From positions 1 through 34,884 of the forward strand of contig JADILZ010000004.1 in the NCBI GenBank assembly GCA_017695065.1: a stretch of DNA of 34,884 nt, read 5' to 3'. The notes under the pieces are model-generated. The model did no database searches and had not been told where the DNA came from. It worked only from the letters and a program-made list of their open reading frames with translations. Shown one piece after another: positions 8,688 to 17,357 of the stretch. Within the stretch, counting starts at the first letter, position 1. Every line of letters begins with the position of its first letter. The position numbers and the translations under genes were made by a program. The stretch comes from Candidatus Cryptobacteroides excrementipullorum (GTDB lineage: Bacteria; Bacteroidota; Bacteroidia; Bacteroidales; UBA932).

Positions 8688-10853
8688 ATGAATGATATTG
8701 TCAAACCTTTCACTGTAATAGCAGTTTCGTGTTTTCTGGCTTTCATCGGCAAAGCCCAGACAGTCCCTGTGTATCAGGATATGTCTGCACCAGTTGAGGA
8801 CAGGGTTGAGGATGCGCTTTCCCGTATGACTCTGGAGGAGAAGGTGGCTCTTCTGCATGCAGACCGTAGTTACGGAGCGGCCGGGGTGCCGAGACTCGGG
8901 ATTCCGGAAAACGACCTTACGGACGGACCGTCCGGCATGAGGCCCGAAATGGTGTGGCAGACCTGGGCCCATGCCGGGATGTCAAGCGACTCATGCACAG
9001 CCTATCCTGCACTTGTCTGCCTTGCAGCCACATGGAATCCTGATTTGGGGTATCTTTTCGGCAGAAGCTATGGACGTGAGGCTGTGTACAGGTCCAAGAA
9101 CATGATTCTTGGTCCAGGTGTCAACATTTTCCGCACTCCGATGAACGGACGTAATTTCGAGTATATGGGTGAGGATCCGTATTTGACATCGGAAATGGCC
9201 GTATCATATATCAAGGGGGTCCAGTCCGACCATGTGGCGGCTTGCGTGAAGCATTTTGCCGTAAACAACCAGGAGACCGGGCGGACGACAATCAACACTG
9301 TCGTTGACGAGAGGACCCTGCATGAGATTTATTTCCCGGCATTCAAGACTGCAGTGCAGGAGGGTGGTGTCTGGGCAATAATGGGGGCCTATAACAAGTT
9401 TGACGGACAGCATTGCTGCCATAACAGATATCTTTTGAAGGATGTCCTTAAAGGACAGTGGGGGTTTGACGGGGTAGTTGTTTCCGACTTCGGCGGGACT
9501 CATGATACAAAGGAGGCTGTGGAGAACGGCCTGGACCTGGAGATGGGGACAGACCTCGGTTCGGTGGAGGCTTTCCGCAGATACAAATTGGCTGACCCTT
9601 ACCTGGAGATGCTCAGAAGCGGGGAGGCCAGTATGGAGGAACTCGATGACAAGGTGAGGCGTGTGCTGAGGATGTTGTTCCGGACTAAAATGTCCGGGAG
9701 GCAGCCCTGGGGCTTACTCGCTTCGGAAACGAATATGGCGGAATCGCGAAGAATCGCGGAAGAGGGGATTGTCCTGCTGAAAAATGATGCGGATATATTG
9801 CCTCTGAATTTGTCGGACATGTCCAGGATATTGGTGGTGGGTGAGAATGCCTGCAGGATTATGAGCCGCTCCGGAGGGTCCTCGGAAGTGAAGTCCAAAT
9901 ACGAGATAGTCCCGCTTGAAGGCATCAGGACCAGGGTGAAGGACAGCGTGGATGTCATATGGCAGCCCGGGTATATGTCAGATGCCACGCCTGAAAAGGT
10001 GGACAGTCTTAGGAAAGAGGCTATAATGGCGGCCCATGATGCGGATGTTGTAATATATGTCGGTGGTCTGAACAAGGAGCCGGGCCAGGACTGTGAAGGT
10101 GTTGACAGGCAGTCGTTCAACCTTCCTTATATGCAGGATGAACTGATAAGCGGGCTCGCCGCCACAGGAAAAGAGCTTGTGCTGGTGATGATAAGCGGAA
10201 ATTCATATGCCATGCCGTGGATAAACGATGTGCATGCCCTGGTACAGGCATGGTACGGCGGTTCGGAAGCGGGCAGCGCAATCGCGGCTGTACTTTTCGG
10301 AGACGTAAACCCTTCCGGAAAACTGCCGTTCTCTTTCCATAAAAGTATCGGTGATTGCGGCGCTAATGCGCTTGGGGCATATCCGGGCGACGGCAAGAAA
10401 GTCGAATATTCTGAGGGTATTTTCGTGGGATACCGTTGGCTTGAGAAAAAAGGTATAGAGCCCAGGTTTGCATTCGGGCACGGCTTGAGCTACACTGATT
10501 TCAAATACGGGAAAGTGCGCATCGACCATAAAAGGATATCGGCGGATGACAGCCTGACTGTCAGTGTGTCCGTCACTAATTCAGGCAATCTCCCGGGAGC
10601 CGAGGTCGTACAGCTGTATATTGGTGACAAGGTGTCCTCTCTGCCTCGGCCGGTGAAGGAACTGAAAGGGTTCAGGAAGGTCTTTCTTGCCCCGGGGCAG
10701 ACAGCGGAGGTGTCATTCGTTTTGCATAAGGACGCATTTTCGTTCTATGATCCCGGAGTCCACAGATGGGTGGCGGAACCTGGCGGGTTCAGCGTCATGA
10801 TAGGGTCTTCTTCCAGCGATATAAGGGGTCGGGCTGATTTTGTCCTGGAGTAA
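8688..10853 (+). CDS. Glycoside hydrolase family 3 enzyme (beta-glucosidase-like), secreted
   Basis: This 721-residue GH3 enzyme removes non-reducing terminal sugars from beta-linked glycosides. A signal peptide covers about residues 1-24 (cleavage near GKAQ). The N-terminal TIM-barrel domain shows 'LTDGPSGMR', 'GRNFEYMGEDPYL' and 'KHFAVNNQETGR', all sugar-contact motifs of GH3. The nucleophile is Asp267 in 'VVVSDFGG', where most relatives have SDWG. The C-terminal alpha/beta domain includes 'GGSSEV' and 'DCEGVDRQSF'. A fibronectin-III-like domain ends the protein ('SVSVTNSGNLPGAEVVQLYI'). There is no PA14 insert, so the architecture is the simple BglX type. The exact sugar specificity cannot be read. 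It probably acts in the periplasm on products of the SusCD system. Confidence 0.95.
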   Translation: MNDIVKPFTVIAVSCFLAFIGKAQTVPVYQDMSAPVEDRVEDALSRMTLEEKVALLHADRSYGAAGVPRLGIPENDLTDGPSGMRPEMVWQTWAHAGMSSDSCTAYPALVCLAATWNPDLGYLFGRSYGREAVYRSKNMILGPGVNIFRTPMNGRNFEYMGEDPYLTSEMAVSYIKGVQSDHVAACVKHFAVNNQETGRTTINTVVDERTLHEIYFPAFKTAVQEGGVWAIMGAYNKFDGQHCCHNRYLLKDVLKGQWGFDGVVVSDFGGTHDTKEAVENGLDLEMGTDLGSVEAFRRYKLADPYLEMLRSGEASMEELDDKVRRVLRMLFRTKMSGRQPWGLLASETNMAESRRIAEEGIVLLKNDADILPLNLSDMSRILVVGENACRIMSRSGGSSEVKSKYEIVPLEGIRTRVKDSVDVIWQPGYMSDATPEKVDSLRKEAIMAAHDADVVIYVGGLNKEPGQDCEGVDRQSFNLPYMQDELISGLAATGKELVLVMISGNSYAMPWINDVHALVQAWYGGSEAGSAIAAVLFGDVNPSGKLPFSFHKSIGDCGANALGAYPGDGKKVEYSEGIFVGYRWLEKKGIEPRFAFGHGLSYTDFKYGKVRIDHKRISADDSLTVSVSVTNSGNLPGAEVVQLYIGDKVSSLPRPVKELKGFRKVFLAPGQTAEVSFVLHKDAFSFYDPGVHRWVAEPGGFSVMIGSSSSDIRGRADFVLE

Positions 10854-10952
10854 GAAGTTGTTTTGAATCTTTCTGAATTCTTTCAGTCAGACCTGTTGTT
10901 CTTTTCGAAATTTTTAAACAGCATCTAATAACATTCAAACTTTATTTCTGTT

Positions 10953-13709
10953 ATGTCTCAAAAAAGATTGTATATTCTGGTTTTGTCCTGTGTGGCATCG
11001 GTCATGGCTTATGCCGGGCCTTCGAACATCGCACCTCAGGCGAAAGTGACCGCCTCTTCGTATTATGGTGACGGGCTGCCTGAGAATGTGGTGGATGGTA
11101 AAAGCCGTATCATGGACAGGTTCGAGTGGGTGTCCGGGGCGGAGATGCCTTACTGGCAGCAGATGCAGTTCCCGTGGATCAGGCTCGACTGGGCTGAGGA
11201 GAAATGTATCAACAAGGTCATTCTCTACGACCGTCCTACAGCCGCCGCGCATACTCCCGGTGGTGTCCTGACATTCAGCGACGGCAGCAGGGTGAGCGTA
11301 ACGGCCATCCCGAACGACGGGTCCCCGAAGGTGGTGGAGTTCCCTGCCAGGAAAGTGACATGGATGCGTTTCGACCCTTCCGATGCCGTGGGGTCACATA
11401 TCGGGCTTTCTGAAATAGAGGTCTTCCCGGCATATGATGACTACGGGGACTATGTCTCATGGGTCGATCCGTATATAGAGACTACGAAAGGACGTTTCTT
11501 CTTTTTCGTGACCGGGAGTCTGCCCTTCGGCATGATAAGCGCAGCCCCGATGACACGCAACAGGAATCAGTACGGCGGAGGCTATAATTACAACTCCACC
11601 GAGGTCCTCGGTTTTCCCCAGATCCACAACTGGGTGATTGCCGGCCTGACATTCATGCCTGTCACCGGAGAGGTGGACATGACTGGAGGCGAGCAGGTCT
11701 GGAAGTCTTCCTTCACCCACGATGACGAGATCGTCCAGCCGGGCTACCACAAGATATTCCTTGATGACTACGGACTGAATGTGGAACAGACTGTCACACA
11801 GCGAGTGAGCATGTATCGTGTGACGGCGGCCGAAGACGGGGATGTGAAGCTGATGCTGAATCTCGGCGGCTACATCGGTTCCACGACCATGGTCAATGCC
11901 TCTGTGGACAAGGTCAGCGACACCAGGATCGAGGGCAGTTTTGACACATACGGCCGTCACTGGGGCGGGCCGGAAAACGTGAAGGTGTATTTCGCCGCGG
12001 AGTTTGAAAAGCCTTTCCGTCAGATGGACGGCTGGGCTGACAAGGAAAGGTATTATGACATACGGACTCTTGAAGGGTCCGGCGAGATCACCCGCAGGGC
12101 CCCGAATGAAGAGTTGAGCTACCTGGATTCCCCGACATCTGGAGTCTATGTGGATTATCCGGCAGAAGCAGGGGAGGAGTTCAAGGTGAAGCTCTCCATT
12201 TCCTATGTGAGCTGTGAGAATGCCTGGGAGAACATGTCCTCCGAATGTGATCACTGGGACTTCGACAGCGTCAGGTCGGCCGCCCGCGACGAGTGGAACG
12301 CATGGCTGGGCAGGATAGATGTCCGCGGAGGCACCCCTCAGCAGAAAGTCAAGTTCTACACGGACCTGTGGCATGTCCTGCTCGGACGTCACAAGCTCAA
12401 CGATGCCAACGGCCAGTACACCGACCTTACTCAGGGTCGCCGCTACTATTCATATACGGTGGATCTCAGACCGAAAGTGAGGCAGTTGCCTGCCGGAGCG
12501 GACGGGAAGCCTCTTTTCAATATGTACAATTCCGATTCCTTCTGGCTGACGCAGTGGAACCTGAACATCCTCTGGGGTCTTGCATGGCCGGAAGTCCTGG
12601 ATGATTTTTCCGCTTCGCTTATCCAGTACGCCGACAACGGCAAGTTCATCCCGCGCGGCCCGTGCGGAGGGGGATATACCTACATAATGACCGGGTGCCC
12701 GGCCACACCTCTCATTGTTTCTACATACAACAAAGGGCTGATGACAAAGACCGACCCGGAACATGCATACCAGGCCATGAAGTGGAACCACAGTCTCGAA
12801 GGAATCATCTCCATCGACAGCTCATATCTGACCAGAGGATATATAACCGGCAATGCAGGACGCACCCTTGAGGCCAATTTCCAGGACTGGGCCCTTGCCC
12901 AGATGGCAGGCAGGCTCGGGCACAGGAAGGACATGAAGTATTTCCTCGGACGTTCCGGCGGATGGCATAGTCTTTACAGGGAAGACCGGAAGCTGATTTT
13001 CCCTAAGGACGCCGAGGGCCGCTGGGTGACCGACAACCCTCTCGACGGCAACGGATGGGTAGAGGCCAACGCATGGCAGGGAACCTGGTCTGTGTCTCAC
13101 GGCCTGAGGGAGCTTTCCGCGCTCATGGGAGGAGACGATGTTCTGTGCGACAGCCTGGAGCATGCGTTCAGGATGGCTGAACCTCAGGATTTCATATTCG
13201 GTTACGGATCCGGATATGTAAGCTATGCCAACCAGCCGGGCTGCTCCAATGCCCATGTCTTCAGCTGGGCCGGAAAACCGTGGCTCACACAGTATTGGGT
13301 GCGTAAGGTCCAGCATCAGGCATACGGTGCCACCACCCCTGATTTCGGATATGGAGGACACGACGAGGACCAGGGCCAGATGGGCGGGGTCAGCGCACTG
13401 ATGGCCATGGGGCTGTTCAGTGTACGCGGCACGGCGGCGGCAGATCCTGAGTATGAGATTACCGCACCTGTGTTCGACGAGATCACCATCAGTCTCGACA
13501 AGAGATACTACAGCGGTGACGAGTTCCGTATAAGGACATACGGCAACTCTGCGGAAAACTGCTACATCCAGAAGGTGAAGCTGAACGGTAAGGACCTGAA
13601 TACTTTCTGGTTCCCGCACAGCGTCTTTTCTGAAGGCGGGCTTCTTGAAATCTGGCTCGGGCCGGAACCCAACATGGACTGGGGTGTGGCAGGTTATCCG
13701 GCCAAATGA
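10953..13709 (+). CDS. GH92 alpha-mannosidase-family enzyme with N-terminal discoidin-like domain and Gln at the general-acid position
   Basis: This 918-residue secreted protein has a signal peptide at about 1-21 (AYAG). An F5/8 type C (discoidin)-like carbohydrate-binding domain spans about 25-155. The GH92 catalytic region follows from 'VDPYIETTKG' to the end. GH92 enzymes are calcium-dependent exo-alpha-mannosidases. Near the C-terminus, 'NQPGCSNAHVFSWAGKPWLTQ' aligns without gaps to the family segment that normally begins N-E-P. The Glu of that segment is the general acid in characterized members, and here it is Gln761 (codon CAG at 13233-13235). The carboxylate cluster for the base is kept (D804-E805-D806, then QGQM). 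Gln at this place is known from GH92 enzymes that split mannose-1-phosphodiesters, where the leaving group needs no acid. The gene starts 99 bp after the GH3 stop with no clear promoter and is probably in the same transcript. Confidence 0.93.
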   Translation: MSQKRLYILVLSCVASVMAYAGPSNIAPQAKVTASSYYGDGLPENVVDGKSRIMDRFEWVSGAEMPYWQQMQFPWIRLDWAEEKCINKVILYDRPTAAAHTPGGVLTFSDGSRVSVTAIPNDGSPKVVEFPARKVTWMRFDPSDAVGSHIGLSEIEVFPAYDDYGDYVSWVDPYIETTKGRFFFFVTGSLPFGMISAAPMTRNRNQYGGGYNYNSTEVLGFPQIHNWVIAGLTFMPVTGEVDMTGGEQVWKSSFTHDDEIVQPGYHKIFLDDYGLNVEQTVTQRVSMYRVTAAEDGDVKLMLNLGGYIGSTTMVNASVDKVSDTRIEGSFDTYGRHWGGPENVKVYFAAEFEKPFRQMDGWADKERYYDIRTLEGSGEITRRAPNEELSYLDSPTSGVYVDYPAEAGEEFKVKLSISYVSCENAWENMSSECDHWDFDSVRSAARDEWNAWLGRIDVRGGTPQQKVKFYTDLWHVLLGRHKLNDANGQYTDLTQGRRYYSYTVDLRPKVRQLPAGADGKPLFNMYNSDSFWLTQWNLNILWGLAWPEVLDDFSASLIQYADNGKFIPRGPCGGGYTYIMTGCPATPLIVSTYNKGLMTKTDPEHAYQAMKWNHSLEGIISIDSSYLTRGYITGNAGRTLEANFQDWALAQMAGRLGHRKDMKYFLGRSGGWHSLYREDRKLIFPKDAEGRWVTDNPLDGNGWVEANAWQGTWSVSHGLRELSALMGGDDVLCDSLEHAFRMAEPQDFIFGYGSGYVSYANQPGCSNAHVFSWAGKPWLTQYWVRKVQHQAYGATTPDFGYGGHDEDQGQMGGVSALMAMGLFSVRGTAAADPEYEITAPVFDEITISLDKRYYSGDEFRIRTYGNSAENCYIQKVKLNGKDLNTFWFPHSVFSEGGLLEIWLGPEPNMDWGVAGYPAK

Positions 13710-13738
13710 AAAAAATCGCACAAATTATTCAAAAGTAC

Positions 13739-13769
13739 TTGCGATATGTCAAAAACTTTGTTACTTTTG
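13739..13769 (+). promoter_or_regulatory. Promoter of the ROK kinase gene
   Basis: TTG at 13739-13741 is followed after 20 bp by TACTTTTG at 13762-13769, a perfect TAnnTTTG element. The predicted start of transcription near 13775 is downstream of the GH92 stop, so the kinase and isomerase genes can be expressed apart from the enzyme genes. Confidence 0.7.
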
Positions 13770-13814
13770 CAAAGTATCAATGTTTGAACATAAAGAAATA
13801 TGTGTCAAACTTGA

Positions 13815-14771
13815 ATGACGCAGGACAAAAACGAGTTTTTCACGCAAACAAATCCTTTATGCAGGATGGAAAGTAATGTAAAAGCAAGGTATGCGGTCGG
13901 AGTCGATGTAGGCGGCAGCCATTCCTGTTCAGCTGTGGTTGACCTCGGGACAGGAGATATCATAGGGACTCCTTGTGTGTCTCCGCTTGATAGCGGGGCC
14001 GGGGCGTTGACAGTAAGCACCGCTCTGGCTGACAATATCATGCAGGCTGTATCCGGATCCGGTGTCCCTTCTGTGGAAGGGGTGGGACTCGCATTTCCGG
14101 GCCCGTTCGACTACCGTCACGGCATATCACTGATACAGGGCGTGGGGAAATACAACAGGATATATGGCCTGGATGTGGACATGACATTGCGCTCGATGCT
14201 GCGCAGTCATGGCATGGATACCTTCAGGTTTGTCAATGATGCATCTGCATTCGCTCTGGGCGAGTCCATGGCCGGTGCTGCGAAAGGGGCCGGAAGAGTG
14301 GTTGCCATGACTCTCGGGACCGGTGTGGGCTCAGGGTTCGTTGCGGACAACAGGCTTGTGGAGAGCGGAGACACGGTACCTGCCCATGGCTGGGTTTACC
14401 ACCTTCCGTTCGACGGGGGAATCGTAGACGAGGCTTTTTCCACCAGGTGGGTGTGCCGCAGGTACATGGAACTGTCTGGAGAGAGTGTCTCCGGAGCGAA
14501 GGAGGTGGCTGACCTATGTGCTGAAGGCCGCAGGGAGGCTGTCGCACTTTTCGAGGAGTACGGAAGGAGGCTTGCCAGGTTCGCCGCCCCGGTGCTGGAG
14601 AGGTTCGGTGCGGACATGCTGGTTCTCGGCGGCAATATTTCAAGGGCATATCATCTGTTCGGGCCGTATTTCGAGGAAGGCCTGTCCGCCGCCGGATGCA
14701 GAACGGCCGTAAGGACCTCCTCCCTGATGGACAGGGCGGCCCTGGTCGGGGCGGCATCCCTGTTGGCATGA
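13815..14771 (+). CDS. ROK-family sugar kinase (probable mannokinase or hexokinase)
   Basis: This is a 318-residue cytoplasmic kinase of the ROK family that phosphorylates a hexose with ATP. The phosphate-binding loop is 'GVDVGGSHSCS' (residues 29-39). The catalytic base is Asp142 in 'FVNDASAFALGE', and 'GTGVGSGFV' is the second nucleotide-binding glycine motif. The CxCGxxGC zinc motif of many ROK kinases is absent: after 'PAHGWVYHLPFDGG' the protein goes straight to 'VDEAFSTRWV'. An alternative start is ATG 13866, which removes 17 residues not needed by the fold and is perhaps the better choice. Placement between a mannosidase-family gene and a mannose-6-phosphate isomerase gene suggests mannose as substrate. 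This is inference; glucose or N-acetylmannosamine cannot be excluded by sequence alone. Confidence 0.88.
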   Translation: MTQDKNEFFTQTNPLCRMESNVKARYAVGVDVGGSHSCSAVVDLGTGDIIGTPCVSPLDSGAGALTVSTALADNIMQAVSGSGVPSVEGVGLAFPGPFDYRHGISLIQGVGKYNRIYGLDVDMTLRSMLRSHGMDTFRFVNDASAFALGESMAGAAKGAGRVVAMTLGTGVGSGFVADNRLVESGDTVPAHGWVYHLPFDGGIVDEAFSTRWVCRRYMELSGESVSGAKEVADLCAEGRREAVALFEEYGRRLARFAAPVLERFGADMLVLGGNISRAYHLFGPYFEEGLSAAGCRTAVRTSSLMDRAALVGAASLLA

Positions 14772-14823
14772 GATTGAAGTTAGTAGTGTTCCAATTATAC
14801 TGATAGCCGAAGCTTTAAGGTTG

Positions 14824-14844
14824 CCGGACGGACAGGCGGTCCGG
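14824..14844 (+). other. Short stem-loop between the kinase and isomerase genes
   Basis: CCGGAC (14824-14829) can pair with GTCCGG (14839-14844) around a 9-base loop. It lies 34 bp before the isomerase ATG and is followed by A/T-rich sequence without a T-run. It might modulate expression of the isomerase, but it may also be chance. Confidence 0.35.
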
Positions 14845-14877
14845 GAAGAAATTTTGAAAGAATTAACATTGTAGTAT

Positions 14878-16641
14878 ATGTCTGATTTGAGGAAAACTAC
14901 CCAGTATCTTCTCCCTGTGGAGAAAGAAAACACAGAAAAAGGTTATGATATTTATCCGGTCCACGATCTCGGGGAAGGGAAAATTTTTTCGGATTATGTC
15001 TCTCTTGCCAGGAAGATGGCGGAACATCGCAATGTCATCATTGACGGTTATGTCGGGGTCCGTTTTGACATCCTCGTTGCGGAACTGTCAAAGGCATTCG
15101 AGTCCATCGGCGTGAAACCTGTGTGGTGGAACATTGGGGCTGCCATGAAGCCTGAACAGGAGATAGACGAAATGGAGAAACCGTATCTCGGCGGCGATGA
15201 CCCGATTTTCGGTTTCCGTGCACCTCTCCATATCGGGGATTATTTCGACGGAAATCTCCTTGCAGCCATCAGGCCGGACTCCGATGCTTCGCTTAACATC
15301 ATATACGGAACCGGGGCCGCACTGGCCGGATGGGACGGCTTTCTGGTCTATGTGGACATTCCTAAGAACGAGATCCAGTTCAGAGCCAGGGCGGCGAGCA
15401 TCACCAATTTCGGCGCTTCTGAGCCGGATACTCCGAAAAAGATGTACAAGCGCTTCTATTTCATCGACTGGGTGGTCCTGAACAGGCACAAGAAGACCCT
15501 GCTCCCGAAGATCGATGTCTTCGTGGACGGACAGCGCGAAAGCGAGATTACCTGGGCAGAAGGTGCCGATATCCGCCGTGGCCTGGATGAAATGGCTGTC
15601 AACGGTTTCCGTGTGCGTCCATGGTTCGAGCCAGGCGCATGGGGCGGACAGTGGATCAAGGAGCATATCCCTGCTCTGGCCCAGGATGTGCCGAACTACG
15701 CATGGTCCTTCGAGCTTATCGTTCCGGAGAACGGGCTGATATTCAACAGCGGGAAGAAGATGCTTGAAGTCTCATTCGACTCTGTGATGTATGAGGCGGG
15801 CGAGAAGGTTGTCGGAAGTGAGTGTTACAGGGAATACGGTGACGAGTTCCCTATAAGGATGGACTATCTGGACAACTTTGACGGGCACAACCTCTCTATC
15901 CAGTGCCATCCTCACCGGGAGTACATCCGGAAGAATTTCGGAGAGGTCCTCACCCAGGAGGAGACATATTATGTCCTCGACACTTGTAAAGACGCGGTGG
16001 TATATCTCGGCTTCCAGGATGACATTGTCCCGGAAGAGTTCGAGAAGGCTCTTACAGAGAGCTTCCGGAATGCCACACCTCTTGATGTCCCTAAATATAT
16101 CAATGCCGAACCGGCACATAAGCACGATCTGTTCCTTATCCCCCCTGGAACGCTTCACAGCTCAGGAAGGAACAACCTCGTGCTTGAGATAAGCACCACG
16201 CCTTATATCTTCACTTTCAAGATGTATGACTGGCTTAACATGGACCTTGACGGGAAACCGAGGCCACTGAATATCAGGCGCGCTATGGAGAACCTCTGTT
16301 TCGACCGCAAGGGGGAGAAGATCAGGAGAGAGCATGTCTGTCATCCTGTGCTTATGGAGAAAGGCTCCGACTGGGAGCTGTGGCACATGCCTACTCATCC
16401 GAAACATTCCTATGACGTGCACAGGTACAAGGTAGGATCGGAAGTGTCTGTCAATACTGATGGCAAGTGCCATGTCCTCAACCTCGTCGAGGGAGAGACC
16501 GCTGACATAGTGACCGCCGGCGGAAAGACGTTCCATCTGAGTTATGCAGAGACTCTGGTCATATCTGCAGCGGCGGGCTCCTACCGTATCGTGAACACCT
16601 CAGGACGGGAGATCATGGTCGTGAAGGCCTTTATGAAGTAA
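14878..16641 (+). CDS. Class I mannose-6-phosphate isomerase, long Bacteroidales form
   Basis: This 587-residue protein is about 200 residues longer than E. coli ManA. It interconverts mannose-6-phosphate and fructose-6-phosphate in the cytoplasm. The type I PMI/cupin core lies in the second half. Candidate zinc ligands are Gln342 and His344 in 'LSIQCHPHREY', a Glu in 'LTQEETYYVLD' (361 or 362) and His427 in 'IPPGTLHSSGRNNLVLEIS'. The first 230 residues resemble a degenerate nucleoside-kinase-like domain ('NVIIDGYVGVRFDILVAELSKAF') without an intact P-loop, an arrangement seen in Bacteroidales homologues. The gene follows the ROK kinase by 106 bp. Together they would bring mannose released by the GH92 protein into glycolysis. 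A strong terminator closes the gene. Confidence 0.88.
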   Translation: MSDLRKTTQYLLPVEKENTEKGYDIYPVHDLGEGKIFSDYVSLARKMAEHRNVIIDGYVGVRFDILVAELSKAFESIGVKPVWWNIGAAMKPEQEIDEMEKPYLGGDDPIFGFRAPLHIGDYFDGNLLAAIRPDSDASLNIIYGTGAALAGWDGFLVYVDIPKNEIQFRARAASITNFGASEPDTPKKMYKRFYFIDWVVLNRHKKTLLPKIDVFVDGQRESEITWAEGADIRRGLDEMAVNGFRVRPWFEPGAWGGQWIKEHIPALAQDVPNYAWSFELIVPENGLIFNSGKKMLEVSFDSVMYEAGEKVVGSECYREYGDEFPIRMDYLDNFDGHNLSIQCHPHREYIRKNFGEVLTQEETYYVLDTCKDAVVYLGFQDDIVPEEFEKALTESFRNATPLDVPKYINAEPAHKHDLFLIPPGTLHSSGRNNLVLEISTTPYIFTFKMYDWLNMDLDGKPRPLNIRRAMENLCFDRKGEKIRREHVCHPVLMEKGSDWELWHMPTHPKHSYDVHRYKVGSEVSVNTDGKCHVLNLVEGETADIVTAGGKTFHLSYAETLVISAAAGSYRIVNTSGREIMVVKAFMK

Positions 16642-16674
16642 AGGATTGTGTATTATAAATAAGTGGTTATTGAG

Positions 16675-16720
16675 AAAGATGGTGGCCCAAAAGTACCCTT
16701 TTGAGCCACCATCTTTTATA
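16675..16720 (+). terminator. Rho-independent terminator ending the PUL
   Basis: The arms AAAGATGGTGGC (16675-16686) and GCCACCATCTTT (16705-16716) form a perfect 12-bp stem. An inner stem pairs CAAAAG (16688-16693) with CTTTTG (16698-16703). A TTTTATAT run follows directly. It lies 33 bp after the isomerase stop. Confidence 0.9.
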
Positions 16721-16766
16721 TGGATGCAGTCTGGCAAAAAATTGCTATAATTGCAGTCTGAAACTT

Positions 16767-17336
16767 ATGGCAGAAGAGATCCATATCCGCAACATGGTCT
16801 GTGACCGTTGCATAATGGCTGTCGGGAAAATCCTCGGGAATCTCGGCATAAGGCCGCTGAAAATAGAGCTCGGTACCGTCCTTACTGATACCGTGATGGA
16901 CAGCCGTAAGAAGGAGGAACTGAGAAAGGCCCTCGAGGATTACGGATTCGCTCTCATAGATGACAGACGTTCCAGGACGGTGGAAAAGATAAAGACAGCC
17001 GTCATCGAGATGGTGCACTACGGGGGAGACATGCAGGGGAAGATGAACCTGTCTGCGTATGTAAGCAGGAAATGCCATGCTGACTACAGCTATCTCAGCA
17101 AGCTCTTTTCAGAAGCCAGGGGCATGAGCATAGAAAGGTACTACATTGCACAGCGTATCGAGAGGGTGAAAGAGCTGCTTGTTTATGATGAACTGTCTGT
17201 CAGTGAGATAGCCTATATGATGAATTATTCGAGCCCGGCTCATCTCAGCGCCCAGTTCAAGAGCATAACAGGCCTCTCCCCTCGGCAGTTCAAGAGTCTG
17301 AAGAAAAAGCCTCTCATCCCGCTTGACAGGATATGA
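16767..17336 (+). CDS. AraC-family regulator with an N-terminal heavy-metal-associated-like domain
   Basis: The protein has 189 residues from the ATG at 16767. A longer TTG-started reading from 16701 begins inside the terminator stem and is rejected. Residues 1-70 form an HMA-like ferredoxin fold with a CxxC pair (C12 and C15 in 'NMVCDRC'), as in copper chaperones. Residues about 80-185 form the AraC/XylS double helix-turn-helix ('YVSRKCHADYSYLSKLFSEARGMSIERYYIAQRIERVKELL' type). Such short HMA-AraC proteins are frequent in Bacteroidetes, with unknown ligands. It probably binds DNA in response to metal or redox state. A TATAATTG at 16746-16753 is a one-mismatch -7 element very close to the ATG. 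There is no direct evidence that it controls the upstream PUL, from which it is separated by the terminator. Confidence 0.87.
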   Translation: MAEEIHIRNMVCDRCIMAVGKILGNLGIRPLKIELGTVLTDTVMDSRKKEELRKALEDYGFALIDDRRSRTVEKIKTAVIEMVHYGGDMQGKMNLSAYVSRKCHADYSYLSKLFSEARGMSIERYYIAQRIERVKELLVYDELSVSEIAYMMNYSSPAHLSAQFKSITGLSPRQFKSLKKKPLIPLDRI

Positions 17337-17357
17337 TCCTGTCCTGCTACTCCATCA

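Noticed and set aside
11457..12392. 311-codon - strand frame within the GH92 gene
   Set aside because: It is antisense to a conserved catalytic domain, with a His/Arg/Val-rich shadow composition.
12822..13721. 299-codon - strand frame within the GH92 gene
   Set aside because: Same reason; it mirrors the GC-rich third codon positions of the + strand gene.
16701..16766. Upstream TTG start for the AraC gene
   Set aside because: It lies inside the 3' arm of the terminator hairpin; the ATG at 16767 gives the normal HMA-domain start.
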